Source: Sclerodactyla briareus (lineage: Eukaryota > Echinodermata > Holothuroidea > Dendrochirotida > Sclerodactylidae). From it: a stretch of DNA of 64,000 bases. Of this stretch, positions 53,401-64,000 are shown in pieces. The translations under genes and the position numbers were made by a program. The stretch lies in the NCBI GenBank assembly GCA_026419785.1, contig JAODTK010005744.1, positions 401,501-465,500 on the forward strand, read 5' to 3'. Every line of letters starts with the position of its first letter. Position 1 is the stretch's first letter. The notes beneath the pieces were generated by a model, which was given only the letters and a program-made list of their open reading frames with translations, was not told where the DNA came from and searched no databases.

Positions 53401-56400
53401 TAAAGTATAGGCGCAACCAAACATCATAAAAGGAATGGCCCAAAGAGCCAAATATCGTGGAACCTAAATCATTCTGCCGCTGGTTTTGTCTCAGGATTGC
53501 TGTACTCCATTTTCGGTATCGATTCGATTTTCACTCGGAAAACCTATGCGACACAATGTACGTACGGTGATCAAGCCTTGTTGTGACCGCGCCCATTGAT
53601 TGTGCCTGGTATCGTACACGTCAGCTCTGTTAAGGCCTCGAATGAAAAGTTGGAAGGGGGGCAAGGGCAATTGTCGAAGGACAATGTAATGTGGCAATAT
53701 AATTCATTCATGGCCATCATGTAGGACTACGTTATATTGCGATTGTTTTTATAAATGTGAATTGAAAAGTTCGTTGCGCGGACGGAGAATCCGAGCAACT
53801 TACAATCAGAACAGTTATCGCTCAAGCCCACACACACACATACAACGTTACAGCGTACTTCTTGTCGCGCTAGCCGACCTGCCGCCCATCGCTAGCGGCT
53901 AGGCCTGTCCATGCATCTGCCACGAACGGTTTCGAGGACACAGTTCAACAACCATGTGCAATGAATAGCAGTGATTAGCTCAGCAGTGATGTACATAAGT
54001 GATTACGTTAGGTCGCCGCGGTGCATTCATACTGAGTTTAATATATGTAAGTGTGGGCAGCGTCGTGGGCCGGCCAGGCTGGGGTTATTAACGTAATTAT
54101 GCACCTAGTATGATTCCACTACCAATTCCTATGACAGAAATGTAACTTACATGAGGGTTCAAGGATAATACGATTAATGTGCGCTGCGGAGCGGAGATTC
54201 GAAGGCCTAACCGATGAATTGTACAGTAAAGTTGCGGTTAATATAATAGCTCCATGGGTGGCCGTACGTCAGTCGAGTTTTTACCTTCACTACCGCAATA
54301 GTACGGTACCATTTACATACACGGATAACGGAAGTATGGTTGCCACAAACAATACCCAATACAAGAATAAAGGAATAATCACATGCCAGCAATTGAGTAG
54401 AAGAGTAGAAATGAAATGCGGAAATCCATGACACTTCTACATGTAATGGGCTTGATAGTCAATGGAAAACTTTCAGAAGTTGCTGAAGGGTATATCTTAG
54501 TTTTGAGAAGGGAGGGCACCGACGGCAAGGAGCAATTAGGCATTAGTCTGGGTAATATATGGGAAAGATTTTGCAATGCATTGTTGAACCCAAACAGTGT
54601 GTGCATAATGATAGCTAACAACGTGCTGTAGCAATGACATTTGCGGGACCACGTTTCTAATTGTTAGGCAATAGCCACCCGTAAATACCAAAGTAGCACC
54701 CGAAATGAGTTTGAGGGGGCGATTTTTTTTTTATAAATAGCACCCGAAAAAAATGAAAAAAATGTTTCCTACCCTGGTTGCACAGTGTCAGAGTTACTAT
54801 CAAAATTTCACAAGGTAAGGGTGCGGTGGACACCTCTCATACTCCGGCACTGATTATTAAATTCTTACCGGATGGGGCTAGGGGTGGGGTTATGTCAGGT
54901 TCCAATCCCAGATCTTATCCACTACCAACACTCTAACAACAATACCCCTAAACTCACTTAATCCTAACCCAACCCCTGATCCCAACACTAAGTTGGATCA
55001 TAAAGGTATCCAGGTACACATGGGTATACATAATGCAATCATACCCGATGAATGGTGTTTGAGTAGTCACTTCCGGGCACTGATTCTATAAATTAGAAGC
55101 CGTAGAGGAGAATTTCCTTTCCATTTTGTGGTATGGCAGTCAGGCATTTTGAAGAATTTTAATTGGATACCAACAAGAAACTTTACATACTGGTACCTAT
55201 ATCGGAACTTGAAAAACAGAAATTTGGATTCGTGTACTGAACAATGGGAATGTTAATTGAGGCATAGTTCAGGTATTATATGCCCGCGACACTGGAAGTG
55301 TCCGGGGAAAGCGGGATATCATGGTTTTTTGCGTGTGTATAGCCGCCGTCCCGGCTCCGCCGCGCCTGAAACTTTAGGCGGTTTAGCGGCAATACACTCA
55401 AACACTTTATCCGATGCTCCCAAAACTTGGTGCCACATGTGGCCCTAGGAGAATCTTGGATGAGCCTCGAAAGGGGGCTTCACTTGCAATGCCAGGCGCC
55501 GCTACCTAATCGCATAATTGTGCAAAATTTCCAAGTCAGTCAGAGTGGAACGAAACTTGGTGGGTAGGGGCCTATAGTTGATCCTGAAAAATTGGGGCGG
55601 TCATTTCAATCCTCGGAGGTGGTAAAATTTGCAGAATTGAGGCGATTTTCCACAATTTGTCAGACATCATCAAAACTTGGTGCATGGGGATACATTCGTT
55701 CCTGACAGTTGAGGGTCATTTCAAGGCATCCTGGTTAAATTTGCATAAGTCATGTGACTTTGTAACTTCAATAGATTACAACAATATTGGGATGAAGGCT
55801 ATCTTAGTTGACCCAAAATGGAGGTCTTCATGGGTGTTAGCTACTTTTTCCAATGATTGCTCAAAAGCGGGAGGGAATACACGTGGGCGGTTTACCGCCT
55901 ACACATGTTCTAGTTTAGTGTTAGGCTCATAAGCAGATACGGCTGAACCGTAGGTGCAATGGTCACTTGGTTTTGGAACCTAGGGGCAGGTTTAGGTAGA
56001 TGAAGCTGATTAGTTCTTCAGCATAAAATATGCTAATTCATTCGTCCAATTGCATCAATTTATGAGACTTTCCAACGGTTGTCAGATTTCCCCAATTAGG
56101 AATATGGTGCTACTGTCAGTCGCAAAAAACACTTTTTAACAAAGATTTGGTCCAATGGAGGTCATTTCAATGTGTTGATTGCATGATTTTGTGAAAATCT
56201 CAAATGAGGTGGATTTTCTAATGACACTGGGGGGTATGGTTTATCTTCAGTTCCGAAGTTTTCATCATGGATCGGGTCACTGGAGGTCATTACAAGTCCT
56301 TATTCGCATAATTAGGCATAATATTTTAACGTGCGGATTTCATGAAGCTATGTAGGTATGTTACCTTTACTCTGTAATTAGACTGGAGGTCACTGGAGGT

Positions 56401-59400
56401 TATTTAGTTTTATTTTGATAGTTTATTTCAAATTTCAAAAGTTTGTTCAATTTTTATGAAGCTGGATGGGTTGGTCTACCTTTTGTCCTTGAAATTTTAA
56501 CATTGACTCCGTCACCGCGGGAATTGGGAATTTGCTGTCTTTCATGCAAAATGAAAGTTTGTTACTATTCCCATGAATGTATTGTCTGGCACCCATTGGT
56601 CCTGACTCCTGAGAGATATTTGAACAATGAGGAAAACTGAGTCAATGGGGTGAATATTGTGTTTGACTTGCAAATTAGGTAATTCCAAGTCTATTCCCAC
56701 AACGATTTATACTCCTGTGTTAGAAATGGGTAATAATCGTCTATATGATTTTGAAACTTGGATACTGACTCAGTAAGGGTTTTCTGTTAAATGCATACAA
56801 AATCTGGAAGCAACACCTAGAGTGCCTTGTAGTTGTTTGCATGGTTAGGACTAGTAGGAGAAGAACCAACTATCGCGGCAACCAGGAGGGATTACTTGGG
56901 GGTGAAACCGCCTTGTTATTATTTGGCCTAATCGTCGTCAAATTGCTTCTCCACATTCCTACATTGTACGTACTTTCCTTTGCATTCACCGAATTGCTCG
57001 GAAGTAAGTAGTCGCATGCAGATCCATCTTTGTCAAACTCTATTGGACTATTATTAGGCCTACTCCACTAATGTACGTTGACTTGACATTCACGTCCCTG
57101 GTTCAATGCTGATATTTCGCATTCCCACAGACTTACATCGTTTGGCTACTGTACATGATACGATCAGTTCACAGTTAGGTTGCCATATTAAACAAGAAGC
57201 TGCAGTGACTTTATCTGCCACCATCTCTACCACATTTCCAGTGTCGTTGGTTCAAAAATAACAAACAGCACAAGTCAGTTTAGCCAGAAACATTGTACGA
57301 ATTTGAGCTAGTCATTGACAATGGCCAGCTGGTTACACCATGGGCCGAACCGCAACATCGGACTATTGGATGCAGTTATACCGAAGCCTTTTAACTCCAC
57401 ATGAGTTGCTGGTGATCTGGCCACTCATGTCTTCGCTGAGGATAGCTATACAGCCGTAGCCCGGATATGCTCAGTTACAGTATTGTCGCCAGGTTTCCAA
57501 CTGGCAGGCGTTGGATGATGGGATTGGTGAATGGTTTATCAAATGGAGAAACTGGAAAATCGGAATACCTAGAGAAGTCTCCCATCTAATTTCCTCCTTT
57601 CTCCCTAATAGGCCCCTGCAGCTTTCCCCCTGACTCCCCTCTTTGCCGAACAACCCAGAGTTTGCTGACAGCGATCAAATTATTGGGAAGGGAGACACTC
57701 CCGTTCAGTTGCGGGAGGACTTAAGTGGGTCGATGGGGAGCATAGGACTGGGAGTGGGATTTGTTCAAGGGGAAGTAGCCTAGGCCATTCAAATAAAACT
57801 AATAGTTCTCCATTTCATATCCCACATTCGTTCCTTGCCCCTGACCAGGACCCCGGATGTTTAGGCATCTGACGGAGTTTTGAGTTCCGTCTGGATTGTG
57901 GTTGTTAAAGTGGTGCTGTTCAGAAGGTTACTGCACTTATCCATCTTTCTATACTCACCAAGTCGAGCTTTCTATCTATCCACCCACCTCTCCACCCCCC
58001 CATGCCATCCTATGTCTTACCTTGTTACGGTCAAGGCCAAAAGTCATTACAGGGTCACTGATTTTGCCATCTGGTGAAAATTTGCAAATGTGCTTCGTCC
58101 TGCAAAGTACTTATATTTTCTTGAAACTGTGCCAGTCCTTTGGAGGTGCCTTGAGGCTTGTTGCAGAATTTTAGATGCAACTTCACATATGGCCATTGCA
58201 TTAAAAACAGTAACTCTGTTAAAAGACGGCCATTCGACCCGATCCTTGATGGATGCTTTGACCAAATCGGACAAGTTTATTGACCGGCCCTTGGGGACTC
58301 TCTGCACATGCGAAGGTCGAGGTCAAAGTTCATTAAAGGGGCACACTATGCCACTGTGTGAAATTGCCCTTCTTCGCTGTCATTTGGTCATTCTTTGATG
58401 ATGTTGACCAAACTGAGTACCAAACATGTTTATTACTGCTAAGAAATATTTGGTAGTTGATCTTGTTACATTTGGTCTCGGTACATTGGTGCTCTAGTTT
58501 AATATCGTGATAGGAAAATGAAACCAAATGTGATAGGGCACACCAATTCGCTTTTCCTCAAGAGAGAACAGTTTGGTCTCCAAGAAGATAGGATTTCCAA
58601 ACTTCCACAAGTGGGCGAATGCCCAGTCCTTACCAGTTAACACTTAAGAAAAAAGTTGGCATGTCCTGTTCTGCGTACGAACGTTCAAAGATACTAGTAG
58701 GCGAATGCCCTTCAGGTTGCGGTACCATGCAGAGAATTGGTTGGTAGCGAAGCTGCACATTCGGAGGGATATCCTGTTTGGCAGATGAATCTCCAAGCTA
58801 ATGCTAGACTGCCACAATCACACAATCATCTAATATTGATCAGTGAAAAGAATGTAATGCATAAAAAAAATACTAAGTCTCAGGAAGGCTCAGTCTTCTA
58901 TAAATGTTGCCCAACTGAAGCATTATTGTTAGCCACAGACAAGTGGGTCATTTCTGTCCCCTACGGAAATCATTGAAGGTCTTGATAACTATTTGTTTTA
59001 AGAACATCGATGTTTCTGGAGTTGGGGTCAGCGCTATCTGGATCGGGTTGTCAATATCATCCCTGGGACCATTTCTTACTCAATAAGTATTGTGTTGCGT
59101 CAAATGGGGAAAATGCTTCTCTTGCAGATGATCTTTTGGTGATTGCCATCAGTGACCTAGGTACTTAATATGGTTTTTGGTGTTCAGAATTCAGAAGTCA
59201 GTAGTAACCTACAATTTTAGACAAAACTGTTTCGGGACCCCCCCCCGCTCCCACATTCAAATGTTGATCCTGACCGCAAACCGGAACACATCAGGGAAAC
59301 ATCTATTCGCAATCCCTAATTGCTTCTTTCTGGTTGTGGTTTGAAGCCACAGCAGCACCATGTGGATACCACTTTCCATCTTGCTGTTATGAGGGTACTA

Positions 59401-60525
59401 CTGGCAGCATTGACCATCTATGTATGTCAAATTTTCTTCGCTTTAACGTCAAATTCTGCCTTTGTTCTTTTTTTTTAGGAACCAAATTCCCGCTTTCTAT
59501 TCCCTTTTTTACAAATGTCTTGGTATTGAGCGTATGGCCACTCACTGACAGTGACTAACTCCCTGATGCACTATGTAGCCTACAGTCGAACTGTGCATTT
59601 CGCACATGTTCGGTTCCTTCGGGAAGAATCTACAGTGATGCCCCTCGTGCCCTTGCAATACACATGATGTGATTCGGTATAGTTGGCAATGGACAGTAAT
59701 AAATCAAATATAAAATGTAACATGTTACAATAGATGTTCTTGATCTCAGGCAGAATGTTATCTATGCAGTGCGCAACAAATTTCGTGGCACAGTTGGCGG
59801 CGATGAGATGCAAAATTGGATGTTATTGGAATAATGGAAGCCCCTGGTTGTTACGAGTTCACGTTAGCCTACTACAGTACATGGCCCGATGCCGATGCTA
59901 GTGGCCTGCACTTACGAACAGATATCACCACAAAGTGGTAGCTTTTCGAGATCGGAAGCAAAGAAAACGATGTTCGTTGAAGTTTAACATGGAATAAGGA
60001 TGGTAAAGGATTACAGCAGGCAACGATTTGGCTCGAGTGATTGCCATTTTGAATCACATGGGATATATTGTGCAATTTTTTTTTTCAAGGAATTAGCGCT
60101 AAATTTAAAGTTTCTTTTTCTTTTCAAGAGAATCATGCTTTTTTTTCGCGTTAACTCAAAGATACAGATTCGCGATTTCGCGGATTTTCCGCGATATGCC
60201 GGAAATTCTTTGGACACTACATCTATGGGTGGCCTCGACCCCCCCCCCCCCTTCTCCTTGTGACATCACCCATTCTCAATGGGTGTTGGTTGACGTGCCC
60301 TACATTGGGATGTGTATGTGATGCCAAACTTTGGACATATCAAGATATAATAGTTTGGAAGTGCAGCCAGGAAGAAGACTTAAAGGCACATAATGGTTAT
60401 TTTTATCATCTGTGTGTAACAATGAATTTCCCATGTTCAATCTTTTCTTTTTCTCTTTTCACAGTTGGTAAAACACCACTGATAACCAGATTTATGTATG
60501 ATAGCTTCGATAACAACATTACCAG
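50353..60525 (+). CDS. RAB6: RAB6 small GTPase gene, first two coding exons (3' part off-window)
   Basis: RAB6 is a Golgi-associated Rab GTPase that controls retrograde Golgi-to-ER and Golgi exit traffic. Exon 1 gives MSSSGDFGN and then, allowing homopolymer indels, PLRKFKLVF.GEQ. Exon 2 gives VGKTPLITRFMYDSFDN followed by the start of switch I. The sequence FGNPLRKFKLVF.GEQ..VGKT.LITRFMYDSFDN is diagnostic of RAB6, and the intron before VGKT matches the position known in vertebrate RAB6 genes. The intervening intron is about 10.04 kb. No exon for the following ATIGIDFLSKT block was found up to 64000, so the gene runs off the window. Same strand as DDX3, with its start 32 kb downstream of the DDX3 stop codon. 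Confidence 0.88.
50427..50870 (+). other. RAB6 intron 1, first part, nothing recognised
   Basis: Unique-looking DNA after the exon 1 donor. A TAG-rich short repeat, gtagtactagttagtgg-like, lies near 50560-50580. No other feature is supported. Confidence 0.5.
50871..51960 (+). repeat. ~1.1-kb dispersed sequence, copy A (RAB6 intron 1)
   Basis: Starts tgctcgaaaatcc, forms an imperfect stem of GGGTAGCC with GGGCTACTGGATTTT, and continues through attatata..caccataaatcatca, atcattgtgtttcagacattgtaac, ctttcgtgattttgtagaact, gcttcaggaagttac and gggccagaaaaaagg. The same block order occurs at 63167-64000. There is no clear coding sequence, and no terminal inverted repeat was identified because copy B is cut by the window end. 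Confidence 0.75.
51960..55310. other. RAB6 intron 1, middle, mostly unassigned
   Basis: Contains a poly-C run (about 52246-52262), a poly-A/purine run at 53287-53299, and two stretches with agcacccgaaat (about 53339 and 54692) that may be fragments of one repeat. No conserved exon was seen on either strand. Confidence 0.5.
55311..55913 (+). mobile_element. Helitron-like non-autonomous element with intact 3' hairpin and CTAG
   Basis: Starts cgggatatcatggtttttt and a gccgccgtcccggctccgcc block. It carries aaacttggt..gggg..gatcctgaaaaa sub-units and ends with the perfect hairpin GGCGGTTTACCGCC (55886-55899), a 10-base spacer, and CTAG (55910-55913). A short hairpin about 10 bases before a terminal CTRR is the textbook Helitron 3' end. 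The 5' TC start is not evident. Confidence 0.68.
55914..56930 (+). mobile_element. Copy of the 29638-34992 element without the satellite expansion
   Basis: Leader cggctgaaccgtaggtgcaat and aagctgattag..ttcagcataaaat match 29650-29740. The body (caaagtttgttcaatttttatgaa, ggtcctgactcctgagagat, cttggatactgactcag) matches 34600-34860. It ends ctatcgcggcaaccagg..ccgccttgttatt, matching 34950-34990. It directly abuts the CTAG of the preceding element. Confidence 0.6.
56930..60464. other. RAB6 intron 1, last part, unassigned
   Basis: No repeat copy or exon was recognised. Poly-T and poly-C runs (59465-59476, 60240-60250) occur. Confidence 0.5.
60465..60525 (+). CDS. RAB6: RAB6 exon 2 (P-loop, VGKT)
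   Basis: Acceptor is tcttttcacag and donor is gtgagt. It reads VGKTPLITRFMYDSFDNNIT. The last codons fit the family's DNTYQ if two surplus bases in aacaacatta are removed. GKT is the nucleotide-binding P-loop. Thr/Pro replaces the usual Thr/Ser at the residue after GKT (TCA or similar to CCA), a substitution or another base-call error. Confidence 0.92.
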
Positions 60526-63166
60526 GTGAGTCAATTCTTATCTATTTTGTACCATTGTGAACAGCTTTCCTGTGGAGCAGACTGACTGAACCACAGATGG
60601 ATTTGAGACACAGGAACTGATTCATGTACTTTGATTCACCTATCTGCTTACCCATAATACCTCCTGAACTCATTAGCAAAACTAGCGGCAACCACACTGA
60701 TATTTCAACGTTTTCATCCTGGTGAGGCAAGGTCCGGCGAGGGGGGGGGGGGCACTCTTCCGGACCTGCAGTATGCTATGATACCAAAAATATGCCACTG
60801 ATTATGAATTTGTCAGATTCTTGGACCACTCCACCCCCCCCCCTAACCTTCCCCAACCGCCACCGGATATGCTAATGCATAGCATTAATTAGTTCACTGG
60901 ATTGGGCTTGAAGAGAGGACTGATTAGTGTTTCCCAGCTCGAAGTTTATATTCACTGCAGTCGTCTTCCTGTACACCATTCTCCTGATTCATATTTCCCT
61001 AGCTTCTATTCTTTGAGAACAAAAGATGCCACTGGCAACCCACCTGAACCAAGCCCTTGCAGTTATGTTGGTTGTTCAGGGGGACCAGACATGTCTCCAA
61101 CGCGTGGGTTCGGCCATTCTGGGTGGTTCGTAGACGTGCGTACCGGTTCCCACTTGGCTTGATTACCTGCCAAATCGTGATTATCCTTGAATACCTTGTC
61201 ACAAATGCTTCTCAAGGTTTTCCCATACCTCCAACGTTGCCATTTAGTCATGTTACTAACTTTACTTTGTAAAGTGGTTCAGACTTTGGTAACCGCAAAA
61301 TGCATGATGGTACTTGGGACTCCTGCGCCATTGCACTCAACTCATCACTCCAGCATATACCCACACAGCATTCTACTTGCGATATGTGGCAATACCCTTT
61401 AAGGAGCGACACTACTCAGAGAATCAGGGCATTGCATATATCGACTCAGACTGACGAGCGTGAGCACGTGTCCCCTAGGGCACACACTCCACTTGATGTA
61501 ATTTGCAGACTACTTTCACACGTCCTTAATCCCGGCGCTGTCCTAAGCAATAAACTTTTACACATGAATGCTCCTGAATGTGCTCTCAAGGTCTGACTGC
61601 AGGTCTGAAGGAGCCAATTCTAGATGTGACCAAGATGGGGATCATTTTCATTTTCTATGAAGTCATTGAGATTAGCAGGAAAAATTGGTGTCCTGGGTAA
61701 TATCCCGAGGGGTGGTAAGGGGGGGGGGGAGGTTGCATAACATCTTTGCTCCTCTATTTACTTAAAGCTCCTCTTTTAATACTAGAAGTTCCATTCAGGG
61801 CCTTCATTCCAATTCTCCTTTCCCACCACGAAGCTACCCATACTGTAGTAATCTATGTTATTGATATGGAACTCTTCAATTGATTTTTTTTTTTTGCAAA
61901 CGATAGTCTTCGGGTCCAAACTTATAATTTCGTGGACTCGGTCCCTGTGGCGAAACCCAGAATACATTTGTTATGGCCGGCCGGCATTTTTGAGAATTCC
62001 GTTGACTGATCACCATTTCTCCGAATAGATTGGCTGTAAGTTTGACAAAAGTTCTTCTTCATGATGAGGGATCGAACGATGGTATTCATTTTCAATGTCA
62101 TTCATGCTTATTTTCTCGAATATTTCAAAGGAATCAGATTGCATAATGTCTAGGAACTAGATTTCTCTAACTACAACTCTGTTAAATAACGTGAATCAGG
62201 ACTCAGGACATATGTGTCCAAACACAGCATGTATCACACATTTTCCATGACTTCATGACTTCATGCCAGTATGACGAATCTAGTACCTTGGGTTTCGCTA
62301 GTTTGTAGATGTATTGCAGTTTGGTCTATAGAATCCTAATATTTCTGCCTCTCCTTGGTGGGAGGGGGGGGGAGATTGTTGCAAATTCTTGCCCGTTTTG
62401 CCCGATCAGTTCCCAAAGTTTTTAGCCAATACATGTGAATAGTTCTCTCTCTACCCTATCTTCTCCCTTGAATGATCGATTCATACAGTCTGACTCAATT
62501 CTGGGGACTCGGCTGCCTGGGGCCAACAGACAGATGACTGTTGTACGTTTTTTTCAATGCTTCCTGGAGTAACGCTCTCTGCACCACTCATACAATTACG
62601 ACCGTTTCACGGAAGTAGACACTTTCTAGTAAAGAGATTGTGGGCTTCTAGATACGGATTGATTTTGTCCATACTAGATGGGGAGAACAGAGCGGGTGTC
62701 TATGAAGTTTCCTAATTGATCAGATGACAGAGAGTGCACGTGCACCACTTCTTTGGAGTTTGGGGTCCGAAGCCCCAAGACCGATTATTGTGTGGGGGAT
62801 GTTTTAACGTATTGCATGTGTGCCAAAGCCTTTGTTGTTTTGGGGGGGGCATACCCACCCTTGGTAATGAGGTTTCCTTTATGGACCACTTGTTGAAAGT
62901 GTAGCACTTTTCTTGTATTTCGTACATTTAGAAAGCGGTGTTCACTGTTTTCACTGTGTGAGAATACTACGTCTGCTATGGTACTGGCTGGTGTGAAAGT
63001 GAGGATTGGGAGTTCTGTGTCATACAGAGTCGAATCACAAAACATAACTTTTTATAACCTTGGGTACTGGTATACCGAACTTGCATGATTTCACAGCACA
63101 GGCACCACGTTGAACTTAGAAATCTTGCAATGTTGATAAGATGTGGAAAAAATTCCAGTAACCATG
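60526..63166. other. RAB6 intron 2, unassigned
   Basis: G/C homopolymer runs at 60740, 60834 and 62364 are present. The next RAB6 exon (ATIGIDFLSKT) was looked for on the + strand and not found before 64000. Confidence 0.5.
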
Positions 63167-64000
63167 CTCGAAAAATCCATTCGCCGGGTAGCCGGGGCTT
63201 CCACTTAATGCCGTCGGCTACTGGATTTCAGTTTCGAATGCCGTCGGGCTACCCCATTCTGAATCTGTATTTTTAAAAGTACCGTAATTACGGCACGCCA
63301 TATTATATAGCCAACACATAATCAATCCGCACGATCACCAATACAATTTTTAGTCGCCCAAATTGGCAATACCAACTATACAACAAGTGTCAGATATTTT
63401 ACCCTTTTCTGCACTGGTTTCACACAGGAATAGCAAATTTTTGCACTGTTTTTAACCAGTCACGATCTCGGTACGTCAGGCCCAATGTATGCATACTGAT
63501 ATCATTGTTTTTTCAGACATCGTAACTGGCAGGGCATGATAAGAAAACACCATTTTTTCCTGTGCATCGGATGACTTTCGTGATTTGTAGAACTATGCAT
63601 GCACGACATGCTTTTAATAAGTGGAATGACCCAACTTCACTGTAAAATATGTTCAATCTGCAATCTGGAAACTTTAAAATCATCAAATAATGAACAAGGC
63701 ATGTAGATGGGTTGTACAACACAGTTCACAAGATAATCTTTTATTTGCAAGGTGTCTTCAGGTCGAGTCACTCTTCTTGATCTAGGCTAAATGTGGTCCC
63801 TGTACAAAATCTCGCAAGTTTCAGTAGCTTAGGCCTACTGCTGCTACTTGGGGAGTATAATGCCATTGAAAATTATCATTTTTGTTTTCCACTTAGTCAC
63901 ACAAAAGACCATCTTGCATGGAAAAGACATTCACTATGGGCCGAAAAAGGTTGCCGTTGAAGACTTGCCCTTTCCGCGACGTCATGTAGCATGCTGGAAG
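63167..64000 (+). repeat. ~1.1-kb dispersed sequence, copy B (RAB6 intron 2, truncated by window end)
   Basis: Parallels copy A from tgctcgaaaaatcc through ggctactggatttca, ccatattatatagccaacacataatcaatc, atatcattgttttttcagacatcgtaac, tgactttcgtgatttgtagaact and gggccgaaaaaggttgcc. It is about 12.1-12.3 kb from copy A and in the same orientation. Copy B is shorter by numerous small deletions. Confidence 0.75.

Overview
This is a window of an animal nuclear genome, intron-rich and repeat-rich. It most likely comes from a marine invertebrate. An echinoderm, hemichordate or cephalochordate would fit the repeat style, but this is inference and the sequence does not fix the species. Two conserved protein-coding genes can be supported, both on the + strand.

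(1) A DDX3/PL10-type DEAD-box RNA helicase gene fills 1358-18303. Fourteen exons are visible, running from the eIF4E-binding-like YVPPHMR segment through the glycine/tyrosine-rich N-terminal region, both helicase domains and the C-terminal DWWG-like tail. The true first exon, with the start codon, lies upstream of the window. (2) The 5' part of a RAB6 small GTPase gene follows: exon 1 with its start codon at 50353 and exon 2 (P-loop and switch I) at 60465-60525. The rest lies beyond position 64000.

Almost every exon carries one to three single-base indels, often in homopolymers, although the encoded amino acids on either side are highly conserved. I read this as an unpolished long-read consensus rather than two decaying genes. 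Recent pseudogenisation cannot be excluded from the sequence alone.

Layout: 1-1201, end of a GGTCA-rich satellite-bearing element; 1358-18303, DDX3 exons with introns containing Helitron-like fragments, a hAT MITE with perfect 8-bp target-site duplication, and a minus-strand LINE fragment; 18304 to about 26900, T-rich, largely repeat-free DNA, probably a long 3'UTR, including an eight-unit ~75-bp tandem repeat; 26900-29640, unassigned; 29640-34992, a large element containing about six copies of a ~600-bp dimeric satellite; 35000-41340, repeat fragments, homopolymers, a polypurine tract and hairpins; 41776-43044, a 1.27-kb foldback element built of palindromic units; 43050-47450, unassigned DNA and G-run repeats; 47450-47650, a LINE reverse-transcriptase fragment; 47890-49500, a ~148-bp GGTCA satellite interrupted by a tRNA-derived SINE; 50353 to the end, RAB6 exons and introns, with a ~1.1-kb sequence present in both introns.

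The most unusual theme is that several otherwise different repeat families here share the hexamer AGGTCA arranged as direct repeats, mostly with a 4-base spacer. That is the half-site layout bound by some nuclear receptors.
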